From Planctomycetota bacterium (lineage in GTDB: Bacteria; Planctomycetota; UBA1135; UBA2386), in the NCBI GenBank assembly GCA_014192625.1, contig BJHM01000015.1, positions 26,270 through 90,269 on the forward strand: a DNA stretch of 64,000 bases, in the 5' to 3' direction. Below the pieces are notes generated by a model that was given only the letters and a program-made list of their open reading frames with translations, did no database searches and was not told the origin of the DNA. Each line of letters opens with the position of its first letter. Position 1 is the stretch's first letter. A program made the position numbers and the translations under genes. Below, in pieces: positions 44,504-53,073 of the stretch.

Positions 44504-45349
44504 ATGCAGAAGTTCGATACCCCACTCTCGCGTAAGGTCCAGATTGGCAGTGCCACGTTTGGCGGCGGCGCACCATTTGCCTTGATTGCAGGACCGTGTG
44601 TGATCGAGAGCCGCGATCACTGCCTGCGGCACGCCGAACAGCTCGCCAAGGTTTGCCAGACACGCAAGATCGATCTCGTATTCAAGAGCAGCTTCGACAA
44701 GGCCAACCGCACTTCAGGTGGCAGCTTTCGCGGCATCGGAATCGACGGCGGGCTGGCGATCCTCGCCGAAGTGAAGCAGCACCTCGGCATACCCGTTTTG
44801 ACGGACGTGCACGACGCAGCGCAGTGCGCGGTCGTCGCCGAAGTGTGCGACTGCCTGCAGATCCCAGCGTTCTTGTGCCGGCAAACCGATTTGCTGCTGG
44901 CCGCGGCGGCAACCGGCCGCACGGTCAACATCAAGAAGGGTCAGTTCTTGGCACCTAATGATGTCGGCAACGTGTTGAGCAAAGTGCTGCAAGCCGGCAA
45001 CGCCAACGCGATGATCACCGAGCGCGGGACGAGCTTTGGTTACAACACGCTGGTGGTCGACTTCGCGGGGTTCCCTTTGATGCGCGCGTTTGGCCAGCCA
45101 CTCGTCTTCGATGCGACGCACTCGGTTCAGCGCCCCGGCGGTGAGGGCAAGACGACGGGCGGTGATCGCACTAAGGTCCCCCATCTCGCGCGGGCGGCAA
45201 TCGCATGCGGCGTCGACGGGCTATTCCTTGAAGTGCACGAAAACCCCGACCAAGCACCGAGCGACGGCCCAAACATGCTCCGCATGAGCGACTTTCCAGC
45301 ACTGCTGGACGCTCTGCTGCGCGTGCAAGACGCCGTGCAGCAGCACTGA
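44504..45349 (+). CDS. kdsA: 3-deoxy-8-phosphooctulonate synthase (KDO-8-P synthase)
   Basis: 281 residues, the usual length. It condenses arabinose-5-phosphate with phosphoenolpyruvate to give KDO-8-phosphate for the lipopolysaccharide core. Motifs: [66 protein letters not shown] and [18 protein letters not shown]. Cysteine in AGPCVIES and other metal-site positions suggest a metal-dependent form. ATG 44504 is the family start. It shows that the organism makes KDO. Confidence 0.96.
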   Translation: MQKFDTPLSRKVQIGSATFGGGAPFALIAGPCVIESRDHCLRHAEQLAKVCQTRKIDLVFKSSFDKANRTSGGSFRGIGIDGGLAILAEVKQHLGIPVLTDVHDAAQCAVVAEVCDCLQIPAFLCRQTDLLLAAAATGRTVNIKKGQFLAPNDVGNVLSKVLQAGNANAMITERGTSFGYNTLVVDFAGFPLMRAFGQPLVFDATHSVQRPGGEGKTTGGDRTKVPHLARAAIACGVDGLFLEVHENPDQAPSDGPNMLRMSDFPALLDALLRVQDAVQQH

Positions 45350-45636
45350 TGCCACTGCGTGGATCATCCGTTCACAACGAAAAAAAACGGCCCACTACAA
45401 CCGGCGCGGCACTGCAAACCAGCGCGCCAGCGATGCCCCGTCAGCGCGAACGAAAAAATCCGCCACGACCACCGCTCTTTAGCACAGTAACGAACCGATG
45501 GCATGGCGCAGTCAGGGTTAGAGGCTCGAATAGCGACTGCGAAAGGGCCGCCACTTAAGCAACCACGCCCTACTGAGCTACTATTGCGCAGGACCCGATT
45601 GCGCGGTTGCGCGACCGACCCCAAAAACAACTGACT

Positions 45637-46743
45637 ATGCGACCTCGCGACTTGGTGCTCGTTGGCGCGGCAGCCTTATTGGCCTCAGTCATTGCCATCC
45701 CACTGCTGGGCAATCCCACGCAGGCAAGTGAACTGCCGCGGCCACTACCGACTGCGCCCGAGGGCGAAACGGCACCAACAACGACCGAGGCCTTAGGTGG
45801 CACGGCACAACTGAGCGCGGTCGCTTTCGCCGACCCAGTCTTCCGCAAGAGTGAGCAAGTCTCGACCACTGGCTGGACAAGCGGCGTGATCCGCGGCGAC
45901 ATCGCACTCTCGACCTCCATTCTCGATGAGATCCAGACGCTGCAAGTCGTCATCGACGAACTGCGGCCCGCAGGCAATGACGGAGGGCCGCGGCCATTCC
46001 GCTTTGTCCAGCGAGTCGACATCGGTGTTGGCACACCGACGTTCACGATCCGCAACATCCCATTCTCGGCATACGGCTACGTCGTCAGCGCATACGCGGC
46101 GGGCCTCAACGGCAACCAGATGACCGTCGAGATCAGTGCAGAACATCCACTCGTCGAAGATGTGCAGCTGGCGATCATGCCAGGGGCACCGTTCTCACTG
46201 CTCTTGCGCGACCAAGAAAGCAACCCGATCACTGCCACCGAAGTGCGACTCATTCCGAGCGGCTCGCCGCTGGGCCGGCCGCAACAGCACAAGCAAACCG
46301 ACAACTTCGGCAGCGCAGTTTTTCAGAACCTGCTCGCTGGTGACTATCAGGTCGCCGTCGGTCCAACCCACGCGCCATTGATGGAGCCGCAGGTGCTCAC
46401 GGTGCAGTCGTCCGGCATGACACTGCGCAATGGCGTCCCGCAACCACAAGGAACGACACTCGTGGTGCCCGCCGGCGTGCCGGTCGAAATCGTGGTGACC
46501 GATTCCTATGGCAGCCCGCTCGCCAACGCAGCGGTCCGCATGCAAGCCACCGACCGCAAGCAATTGACGATGCTCGACGGAGTCACCGACATCCGCGGCC
46601 ACCTGCGATTTGCCCGCGTTGCGCAGGGCCTGTGGCAGATTGATGTCCACAAGCCAGATCACGATCGACGTGTAAGCCAGCTATCCCTCGACGGCAAGCA
46701 GACGCCGCCCGATCAACTGTTCCAGTTGCCGCGCCTGCGCTGA
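45637..46743 (+). CDS. Membrane-anchored protein with carboxypeptidase-regulatory-like domains
   Basis: 368 residues from ATG 45637. An N-terminal helix (RDLVLVGAAALLASVIAIPLL) anchors or exports it. The rest is beta-rich, with at least two modules ending in patterns such as GSAVFQNLLAGDYQVAVG and GHLRFARVAQGLWQIDVHKP, which are typical of CarboxypepD_reg/CNA-B folds. No enzyme motif is present. I place it as a structural surface or periplasmic protein. Confidence 0.65.
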   Translation: MRPRDLVLVGAAALLASVIAIPLLGNPTQASELPRPLPTAPEGETAPTTTEALGGTAQLSAVAFADPVFRKSEQVSTTGWTSGVIRGDIALSTSILDEIQTLQVVIDELRPAGNDGGPRPFRFVQRVDIGVGTPTFTIRNIPFSAYGYVVSAYAAGLNGNQMTVEISAEHPLVEDVQLAIMPGAPFSLLLRDQESNPITATEVRLIPSGSPLGRPQQHKQTDNFGSAVFQNLLAGDYQVAVGPTHAPLMEPQVLTVQSSGMTLRNGVPQPQGTTLVVPAGVPVEIVVTDSYGSPLANAAVRMQATDRKQLTMLDGVTDIRGHLRFARVAQGLWQIDVHKPDHDRRVSQLSLDGKQTPPDQLFQLPRLR

Positions 46744-46770
46744 TGGTTCCTTCGCGACCGCCAGTCGGGT

Positions 46771-47271
46771 ATGAGTCTCGACACAAAACCTATGGCTCGA
46801 CATCTGCTGGACCTCGCCGCGTTGGATCTGTCACGCAACGTTGTTGCTGAGGCAGAACTGCGCGAACTCGTGCCGCACCGCGACCACTTTCAACTCCTCG
46901 ACGGCATCTGTCACTTCGATCCGGCAGGTCAATACGTGGTTGGCTACAAGGATTGGCCTGCGGATGCGTGGTGGGCCAGTGGCCACATCCCAGGCAAGCC
47001 GCTGATGCCAGGCGTTTTGATGATCGAAGGTTGTGCACAGGCGGCGACTTTCCTGATCAAAAAGGTGGTCGGTTGGGATGCGAACCAATTTCTCGGCCTC
47101 GGCGGCGTCAACGATGTGCGATTCCGCGGCCAAGTGATACCGCCAGCTCGCGTCTATTTCGTCGCCGGTCCAGGGGTCGTTAGCGGACGTCGACTGGCGC
47201 GCTATCCAACGCAGGCGTTTTGCAATGGGCAGCTGGTCATGGATATGGAACTGCTCGGCGTCCTGCTCTAA
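46771..47271 (+). CDS. FabZ/FabA-like hotdog dehydratase
   Basis: 166 residues of the hotdog fold. The catalytic histidine and glutamate are in SGHIPGKPLMPGVLMIEG, close to the FabZ pattern, after LVPHRDHFQLLDGI. FabZ dehydrates 3-hydroxyacyl-ACP, but the changes IPGK for FPGN and the terminal region suggest a specialised paralogue. ATG 46771 or 46792 may start it. The membrane protein gene begins five bases later, so the two are probably cotranscribed. Confidence 0.82.
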   Translation: MSLDTKPMARHLLDLAALDLSRNVVAEAELRELVPHRDHFQLLDGICHFDPAGQYVVGYKDWPADAWWASGHIPGKPLMPGVLMIEGCAQAATFLIKKVVGWDANQFLGLGGVNDVRFRGQVIPPARVYFVAGPGVVSGRRLARYPTQAFCNGQLVMDMELLGVLL

Positions 47272-47275
47272 GCGC

Positions 47276-49225
47276 ATGCGAGCCTCTGACCCCATTCGCA
47301 AAGTGGTAGCTGCTCCGTCGCTACCGCACTGGTTCTGGTTCTTACCGCTGCTCGCAATCGTGCTCTGGTGGCCCATCGACGCGTTCTGGGCCAGCGACGA
47401 TTTTTTCGCGCTGCACTACGCACAGGATCGAGCGCACGCACTCGCCGACTTCACCGGCTGGCAATACGGCGCAGAGGACCTTTGGTTTTTCTGGCGGCCG
47501 CTGATCACGCTGAGCTTTCACCTGGATGTTTTGCTAGCGGGTGGCAACCCGTTCTGGGCGCATCTGGAAAACGTGCTCGCTCACGGGGCGTGCGTGCTGT
47601 TGGCGGGACTGCTGTGGCGGCGGGTTCTATCGAACGGCCTCGCCTTCGCTGCCGCGCTGCTCTGGAGCATCATGCCCGGGCACACGGGCACGATCGCATG
47701 GGCCGTCGGCCGCGTTGATGGCCACACCACCGTTTGGATCTTGCTCTCGCTACTCATGTTTGTGCGCTGGTGCGAAGGCAAGGATCGAACGCGCGCCTTC
47801 AGCCTGATCGCAATGCTTTTGGCGCTCGCCAGCAAAGAACTCGCGTTCGCGGTAGCACCGCTTTGCACCGTGATCGGCTTTGCCATTCGTCGCTCGTGGC
47901 TAGCAGCCTTCCCGCACTGGCTGCTGCTCGGCGCTGTGATCGCATTCCGCATCGGTGTACTCGGCCGGTTTGGCGGCTACCTGGAAACCGCCTTTGATCC
48001 GCTACCGATGGCGTATGGCTACCTCGACTACATCGGCAACGTGCTGAACCCGTGGCGCTGGCACAATCTCGCCGTAACGGAATCCACGATCGGCGCCGCC
48101 GCCGATGCGTTGCGCTGGCTTGGCTTTTTGCCAGCGCTGATCGCACTTTGGTTTTGCTTAGGCCGTAAAAGCGCTCCGTTGGTCGCGCTTTCGCTGTGCT
48201 TGTTTGCAATCGCCTCGGTGCCCATAGCTGGCTTTTTCGCAAGTTCCGAAAACCCTCACAACCTGCGCTACTTCTATCTCGCCTCGCTCGCACTGACCGG
48301 CTTGCTGGTCGCCTTTGGCCGTGTTGCAGTGGTGATCGCATTCGCGGCATTTGCACCAGCCTTCATGCTCGCCCGTCTGGATCAGCATTATGCCGATGCG
48401 GAGAGCGCAGAGATGCACCGCAAACTCGTGCGCCAGACCGACGGCCAGCAAGGCCTCTGGTTTGCTGCTGGCCTACCGCACAGCAACAACATCGGCAACG
48501 TGGTGCAAATGCACTTCGGCATTGACCGTATGCTGCGGCCGCCATTCGCCGATGGCCAAGCAAAGCTCTACGCACACCGTCCGTTACTCAATGACTGGAA
48601 TGCGCTGTCGCTGCACGACCAATCGGATCAGCCGATCGCAGTGCCTGGCGCTCACACTGTGTTGTTCCGCAGCGCGGATCTTCTGGTGACGGTGCCAGAG
48701 TTGCCCATGCAAGAACTACCGATCAAAGCGGAGTGGCGCACTGCTGCGCAAAACAGCAGCCAACCCGGGCCTTGGCTCGACGTCACCGCTACCGGCCTCG
48801 ACCTGTCCAGCGCGCGCATGCAGCAGCTGAAGGATGGCGGCGACAAAGCCGTGGGCAGCGGCATTGAAGCGCGCCTGGTGACACCCAGTATCCGTCCCGC
48901 TGCATATCGCGTGACGATCTTCACCGCCAACGGCTACCTCTGCTCTGTGGTGCCCGCGGATGCCAGTAGTGAAGGCACCGACGGCACGATCGACTTGCTG
49001 CGCTTTTTTAGAGACACGCAGTGCGTGCCTCTTGGCTATCTGCTGCGGCTACTCGAGGTCCCTACCATCGTCGATCTCACGCCATCCTTCCCGGTGTTGA
49101 TCGAAGCTGGCCGCATCCGCAATGACCAGTTCGTGCCGACGCACCGAGCGCGCACACTGCCAGTCATGCACTTCGATCGCGGCTACCCTGCCGTTGTGCG
49201 GCGCATGCTCGGCATCGACCGCTGA
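47276..49225 (+). CDS. Multi-spanning membrane protein, possible GT-C-type glycosyltransferase
   Basis: 649 residues. About ten membrane helices fill residues 15-370, and a soluble domain of 280 residues follows. The first extracytoplasmic loop is acidic (DAFWASDDFFALHYAQD), as in GT-C enzymes where acidic residues there act in catalysis. This is only topological similarity; I recognise no specific family. The soluble C-terminal part has beta-type segments and may face the periplasm. It follows the FabZ-like gene by four bases. Confidence 0.65.
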   Translation: MRASDPIRKVVAAPSLPHWFWFLPLLAIVLWWPIDAFWASDDFFALHYAQDRAHALADFTGWQYGAEDLWFFWRPLITLSFHLDVLLAGGNPFWAHLENVLAHGACVLLAGLLWRRVLSNGLAFAAALLWSIMPGHTGTIAWAVGRVDGHTTVWILLSLLMFVRWCEGKDRTRAFSLIAMLLALASKELAFAVAPLCTVIGFAIRRSWLAAFPHWLLLGAVIAFRIGVLGRFGGYLETAFDPLPMAYGYLDYIGNVLNPWRWHNLAVTESTIGAAADALRWLGFLPALIALWFCLGRKSAPLVALSLCLFAIASVPIAGFFASSENPHNLRYFYLASLALTGLLVAFGRVAVVIAFAAFAPAFMLARLDQHYADAESAEMHRKLVRQTDGQQGLWFAAGLPHSNNIGNVVQMHFGIDRMLRPPFADGQAKLYAHRPLLNDWNALSLHDQSDQPIAVPGAHTVLFRSADLLVTVPELPMQELPIKAEWRTAAQNSSQPGPWLDVTATGLDLSSARMQQLKDGGDKAVGSGIEARLVTPSIRPAAYRVTIFTANGYLCSVVPADASSEGTDGTIDLLRFFRDTQCVPLGYLLRLLEVPTIVDLTPSFPVLIEAGRIRNDQFVPTHRARTLPVMHFDRGYPAVVRRMLGIDR

Positions 49226-49232
49226 GTTCGCC

Positions 49233-49862
49233 TCACTCCGCGCTCACTTGCACATCGACTTGCAGCGACAGCGCGACGAGATCTTCGAGCACTGTGCGAT
49301 CGAGTGACAGACCGCTCATCTGCTCACGGCAGCCATAGAACTGAATCGTGATCAACGCCCACTGCACTGCGGGATCCGCAACGACCGTGCGCCAGCCAGC
49401 GCAAGACCGCAGCAGCGCGAGCAGTTCTTGCACCTTCTCTTCGGCGTAGACCATGGCTGCCGGTAGCACTTCGCGGATCCAGAGCCCTTCCCCACGCGCA
49501 CTAAGGGGCGCCTCGACATCACCTTTGGCCCAAGCCCGCGAAGGCTCGATGCCGAGCTGCTTCGTGATCCGTGCTGGATCGCAATCGTTTAGCACCAGCC
49601 GCAGCGTCACCGAGGCACCAGGCACGATCTGGCAATCGCGCTCGACCCATTGCTCGCCTTGACGGTGGAAGTGGACCTCAACAAAGAACGAATCCGATCG
49701 CAACCGGTAGCGCGCGATCGCATCGTCGCCAGCCTTATTATCCACCTGTGGCAGCACAAACCCCCACTGCGGCTCGCGCGTGAGGAGCGAGCGCAGCCGC
49801 TCCGTGCTGCTGCAGCGCAGACGCAGCAGCGGCAGCCGCGGCGGTCCACCGCCCACGTTCAT
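49233..49862 (-). CDS. DUF4279-like protein
   Basis: 209 residues. The central and C-terminal parts follow the DUF4279 pattern: a strand with TLRLVLNDCDPARITKQLGIEPSRAWAKGD in two pieces, then LWIREV and a helix with KVQELLALLRSC before AVQWALITIQFY. The function is unknown. The start overlaps the stop of the Pus10 gene by four bases, so it is likely translated with it. Confidence 0.6.
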   Translation of the reverse strand: MNVGGGPPRLPLLRLRCSSTERLRSLLTREPQWGFVLPQVDNKAGDDAIARYRLRSDSFFVEVHFHRQGEQWVERDCQIVPGASVTLRLVLNDCDPARITKQLGIEPSRAWAKGDVEAPLSARGEGLWIREVLPAAMVYAEEKVQELLALLRSCAGWRTVVADPAVQWALITIQFYGCREQMSGLSLDRTVLEDLVALSLQVDVQVSAE

Positions 49863-50692
49863 CCCGCTTCGCTCGGCATCTTTTGCTTTTGCGGCAGACG
49901 CGGGCCGGGCAGGTCATCAGTCATGACGTCCTCGACATCGAGAACTACACACTTGCACGGCGCTCCGAGCAGCGACGACAGGGACGGGGTAGTGCGCCCA
50001 TCGTCACTGGAAATCCATTCCTTCACGTAGGTGCCGTGCTGGCACAACACGCGCAGTTCGACTCGATCTGAATCGAGTTCCAGCAGCGACAAAACCTGCA
50101 CCTGCCGTTCCCGATCAAGGTCCGCGCGTCGGTGCGCCACCCGTTGCGGTGTGCGCTGCACGATCATGCCACTAAAGCTCCGCGCCGCCGTAAAGTCGGC
50201 CACGGTCCCCTGCACCTGCACTTCGGCGCGGTAGACCTTGTCAAACTGTGACTGCTTCCAGAACACCACGCGACTCTTGTCGACGGTCTTGAACGGCGCG
50301 AGCTCAATCGAGCCGCCGGCCCGCTCAACGATCTCCTTGCGCAACACTTCGAGGTCTACATCGAAGCATCTCGGGCCGATCACCTCGTAGACGAACGGCC
50401 GGCCGTTGCCGAGCATCAACACGTCGATGTCCTCACGGCCTGCGCCGTGGAAGTTGCCGGTGCGCGCCGAGAACGCGGGCAGCGCCCGTCGGCCAATCAA
50501 TTCCTGAACCGATTCCTTGGTCAGTTTGCCGAAGCCTTCGCAGTTGGTGCAACCCTCGCGTCGGCGGCGATCGCCTTTGCAAACTGGGCAATAAAAGATC
50601 GTCTGCGGCAGGCCACGGAGGAGCTTCCTGTAGCGAGACTCAAGGTAGATCTTGCTGCGCGGCGCTTTAGGCCGGATGCCAGGGTCAGTCAC
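49859..50692 (-). CDS. pus10: Pus10-type tRNA pseudouridine synthase (archaeal-like)
   Basis: 277 residues matching the catalytic part of Pus10, known mainly from archaea and eukaryotes, where it makes pseudouridine at tRNA positions 54 and 55. Seen in order: YRKLLRGLPQT, a zinc-type pair CPVC and CTNC (residues about 35-52), the catalytic GREDIDVLMLGNGRPF, KVYRAEVQVQG, QRTPQRVAHRRAD and GTYVKEWISSDDGRTTPS. The N-terminal THUMP-like domain of archaeal Pus10 is missing, so the protein is compact. In the catalytic motif leucine replaces the common arginine after DV. It lies 46 bases after the receiver gene and overlaps the DUF4279-like gene. Confidence 0.93.
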   Translation of the reverse strand: MTDPGIRPKAPRSKIYLESRYRKLLRGLPQTIFYCPVCKGDRRRREGCTNCEGFGKLTKESVQELIGRRALPAFSARTGNFHGAGREDIDVLMLGNGRPFVYEVIGPRCFDVDLEVLRKEIVERAGGSIELAPFKTVDKSRVVFWKQSQFDKVYRAEVQVQGTVADFTAARSFSGMIVQRTPQRVAHRRADLDRERQVQVLSLLELDSDRVELRVLCQHGTYVKEWISSDDGRTTPSLSSLLGAPCKCVVLDVEDVMTDDLPGPRLPQKQKMPSEAG

Positions 50693-50737
50693 GCATTTGA
50701 GTATAGGTCCGCGGCGGCCCGCTGCCGACCATGCAAT

Positions 50738-51181
50738 CTATCGCGACGCGCCCTTACCAGCTCGTTTGCCCTTTGGCCTGGGCGTACTGTCGGCCTGCTG
50801 CTCACCAGCGTTGGCATGACGCTCACGAAAACGACCGATACAACGAAACAATTCGGCCGGGTCGATCGGCGTCCGCAAGAAGGTGTGCACATCAAAGCGG
50901 CCCTTGTCAGCAGCCATGTCCTTCACGTTACGTGCCGCCGTCACGACGATCACCTCGGTGTTGGAATCGAATCCACGCAAGTGCGCCAACAGACCAGCGC
51001 TCTCCTTATTGCGCAGATCAATGCCCAAAAACACGCAGTCAAAACGCCTGTCGCGCAATTCGTTGACCCCGCTGTAGCCACTGGCGACCGTCACCGAGCA
51101 CTCAGGGAACTGCTGCAATCCGACCTTGATATGGTCGCGCACCAAGGGGTCACTCTCCACCAACAAAATTTCCAACGTCAT
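50738..51181 (-). CDS. Receiver-domain protein with degenerate phosphorylation site
   Basis: 147 residues starting at ATG 51181, with AAGGAGA six to twelve bases upstream. The fold is a two-component receiver: LLVESDPLVRDHI at the start, VIVVTAA at beta-4 and LRTPIDPAEL at the end. The third-strand aspartate position reads glycine in CVFLGIDL and the conserved lysine reads threonine in RTPID. It probably cannot be phosphorylated in the usual way. The C-terminal tail is basic (PKGKRAGKGASR). It may be expressed with the downstream Pus10 gene. Confidence 0.8.
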   Translation of the reverse strand: MTLEILLVESDPLVRDHIKVGLQQFPECSVTVASGYSGVNELRDRRFDCVFLGIDLRNKESAGLLAHLRGFDSNTEVIVVTAARNVKDMAADKGRFDVHTFLRTPIDPAELFRCIGRFRERHANAGEQQADSTPRPKGKRAGKGASR

Positions 51182-51299
51182 ACAGTTCTCCTTGCCGTGT
51201 ATCGGCTGCCACCGGCCTTGCGATGAACCTCCTCCGTACGATCTGCACCGCAACGGCGGAAAGCTTGACCCCCATAGCACGGATGGGTTCGCTGCACTC

Positions 51300-52247
51300 A
51301 TGCAGTGGCTCGCAGGTGTCGACGAAGCTGGCCTCGGTCCGATCCTCGGACCGTTGGTCATTGCCGGGATTGCTTTCACGGGTGAGGCGGGCAGTGACCC
51401 ATGGACGATCCTGCAATCCCATGTCAGCCGTTTGCGCCATGAGAAGGGCAAGGTGCGCGTCGCCGACAGCAAGAAGGTGCACTCCGGAGTTCATGGCCTG
51501 CGACGGCTTGAAGAAACCTCCCTCACCTTTTGGGCGGTGCTGCACGGCGAACTGCCGGCGACTGTTGAGCAGTGGCTCAAACAAATCGGTTGCGACCTCG
51601 ATCCGCTACGGCGCTGCCCTTGGTATCAGCAGCTCGACATCCGCTTGCCACTGTTCGCTGACGCTGGTTTTGTACTGCTGCAAGCCGAACTGATCCGTCG
51701 AACGATGGCGCGGCATGGCATGGCGTTATCTAAAATCGTGGTGCGGCCAGTCGACGTCGAAGAATGGAATGGACTGATCGCGCAAACCAACAACAAGAGT
51801 CGCGCACATTTTCACGCCTACGGGGAAGTGATTTCGCGGCTGCTCGATGCGCTGCCCGGCAATGGCCATCTCGTCGCTGACCGCTGCGGCGGCCGAATGC
51901 ACTATGGCACCGAACTACGCCGACTGCGGCCAGGTGCGCGCATTGAGATCCTGCGCGAGGAGCCTGCCATTTCCAGCTACCGACTGCATCAGGCCGAGCG
52001 TGAAGCGTTGCTCACGTTCGCCGAAAAGGGGGAAGACCGCGCGTTTCCTACGGCGCTCGCCAGTTGCTTCGCGAAATATACGCGTGAGCTGATGATCCAC
52101 GTGCTCAACGAATGGTTCGCGCACAAAGTAACAGGCATCCTGCCGACCGCAGGCTACTTCGTGGATGGCCACCGGTTTCTCAATGACCTAGCGCCACATT
52201 GGGATGCACTCGCGTTGCCGAGAGAGCTCCTAGTGCGCGTACGCTGA
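51300..52247 (+). CDS. RNase HII-like protein
   Basis: 315 residues with the RNase HII core: GVDEAGLGPILGPLV (arginine of DEAGRG replaced by leucine), VADSKKVH, a further aspartate in LVADRCGG and the helical FAKYTRELM, where glutamate replaces the usual aspartate. About 100 residues longer than standard RNase HII, with an insert between residues 60 and 160. The acidic residues for nuclease activity are mostly there, but the changed motifs suggest another substrate. ATG 51300 lies just before the core; longer in-frame starts overlap the divergent receiver gene. Confidence 0.75.
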   Translation: MQWLAGVDEAGLGPILGPLVIAGIAFTGEAGSDPWTILQSHVSRLRHEKGKVRVADSKKVHSGVHGLRRLEETSLTFWAVLHGELPATVEQWLKQIGCDLDPLRRCPWYQQLDIRLPLFADAGFVLLQAELIRRTMARHGMALSKIVVRPVDVEEWNGLIAQTNNKSRAHFHAYGEVISRLLDALPGNGHLVADRCGGRMHYGTELRRLRPGARIEILREEPAISSYRLHQAEREALLTFAEKGEDRAFPTALASCFAKYTRELMIHVLNEWFAHKVTGILPTAGYFVDGHRFLNDLAPHWDALALPRELLVRVR

Positions 52248-52250
52248 GCC

Positions 52251-53027
52251 TTAGGTGTCGTGCTTGGTGTCGTGCTTGGTGTCGTGCTTGGTGTCGTGCC
52301 GCCGCTCTCCGTACCAAAGTTCGAGACCGCGGCGCGACTGCAGCGCACGATTGCCCCGCAAGAACACAGCTACGAAAGGCTTCATGACTTCCCAAGGTGA
52401 GTGCGTTCGCATCTTGCGGCCCGAACTGAGCACCGCTCGCGGTAGCACGACAAAGCGGCCACGCTTTTTCAGCGCGCGACTGAGCGCCACTTCCTCGCCC
52501 CCGAAGAAACGCTCGTCAAAGCCACCGACTGCATGGAAGTCCTGCTGGCGGCAAAACACAAAACAACCACAGGCCCAGTTCAACATTCGAAACAACGGCA
52601 TGAACATCGCCTGCATGAACCGGGCATAGGCAGGGACTTTACCGTCGAAGGCCAGGCGACAACCGCCGCCTACCGCACCCGAGCGCAGCAACGCCAACGC
52701 ATCGCGCAGCAACTCCTCGTCGATCCGCGTATCCGCGTCGACGAACACCAAAAACTCACCGCGCGCCAAGCGCCCGCCGGCATTGCGGACCGCAGCGATA
52801 TGACGGCGGTTGACCTTCAACACGTGCGCACCGAAGGCTCTCGCCACCTCGGCCGTCGCATCTGTTGACGCGTCATCAACCACCACGATCTCGAATCGCT
52901 CGCCGACCGCCGTTGCCGCGAAATGGATTGCCCGCAGCGTGACAGGCAGCAGCAGCTCCTCATTGTGCGCTGGTATGACGAATGAAATCACGAGTCGAAT
53001 GATGTCCTGCTTCAAGTAATGCAGCAA
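52251..53027 (-). CDS. Family 2 glycosyltransferase with KHDT-repeat tail
   Basis: 258 residues of a GT-A glycosyltransferase: FVIPAHNEE, VVVDDASTDAT, the metal-binding DXD in FVDADTRID, and GGFDERFFGGEEVALSRALK. It probably uses a nucleotide sugar at the membrane. The last 15 residues are four near-copies of HDT(K) encoded by a 12-bp tandem repeat. It converges on the RNase HII-like gene, three bases between stops. Confidence 0.88.
   Translation of the reverse strand: MLHYLKQDIIRLVISFVIPAHNEELLLPVTLRAIHFAATAVGERFEIVVVDDASTDATAEVARAFGAHVLKVNRRHIAAVRNAGGRLARGEFLVFVDADTRIDEELLRDALALLRSGAVGGGCRLAFDGKVPAYARFMQAMFMPLFRMLNWACGCFVFCRQQDFHAVGGFDERFFGGEEVALSRALKKRGRFVVLPRAVLSSGRKMRTHSPWEVMKPFVAVFLRGNRALQSRRGLELWYGERRHDTKHDTKHDTKHDT
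52254..52298. repeat. In-frame 12-bp tandem repeat at the 3' end of the glycosyltransferase gene
   Basis: Copies of GGTGTCGTGCTT at 52254, 52266 and 52278 plus nine bases of a fourth, next to the TAA stop. On the minus strand they encode HDTK units. Confidence 0.92.
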
Positions 53028-53073
53028 CAGCTACGAAACTTGCGCCACGCTACACTCTGCTATCACCACTCCC

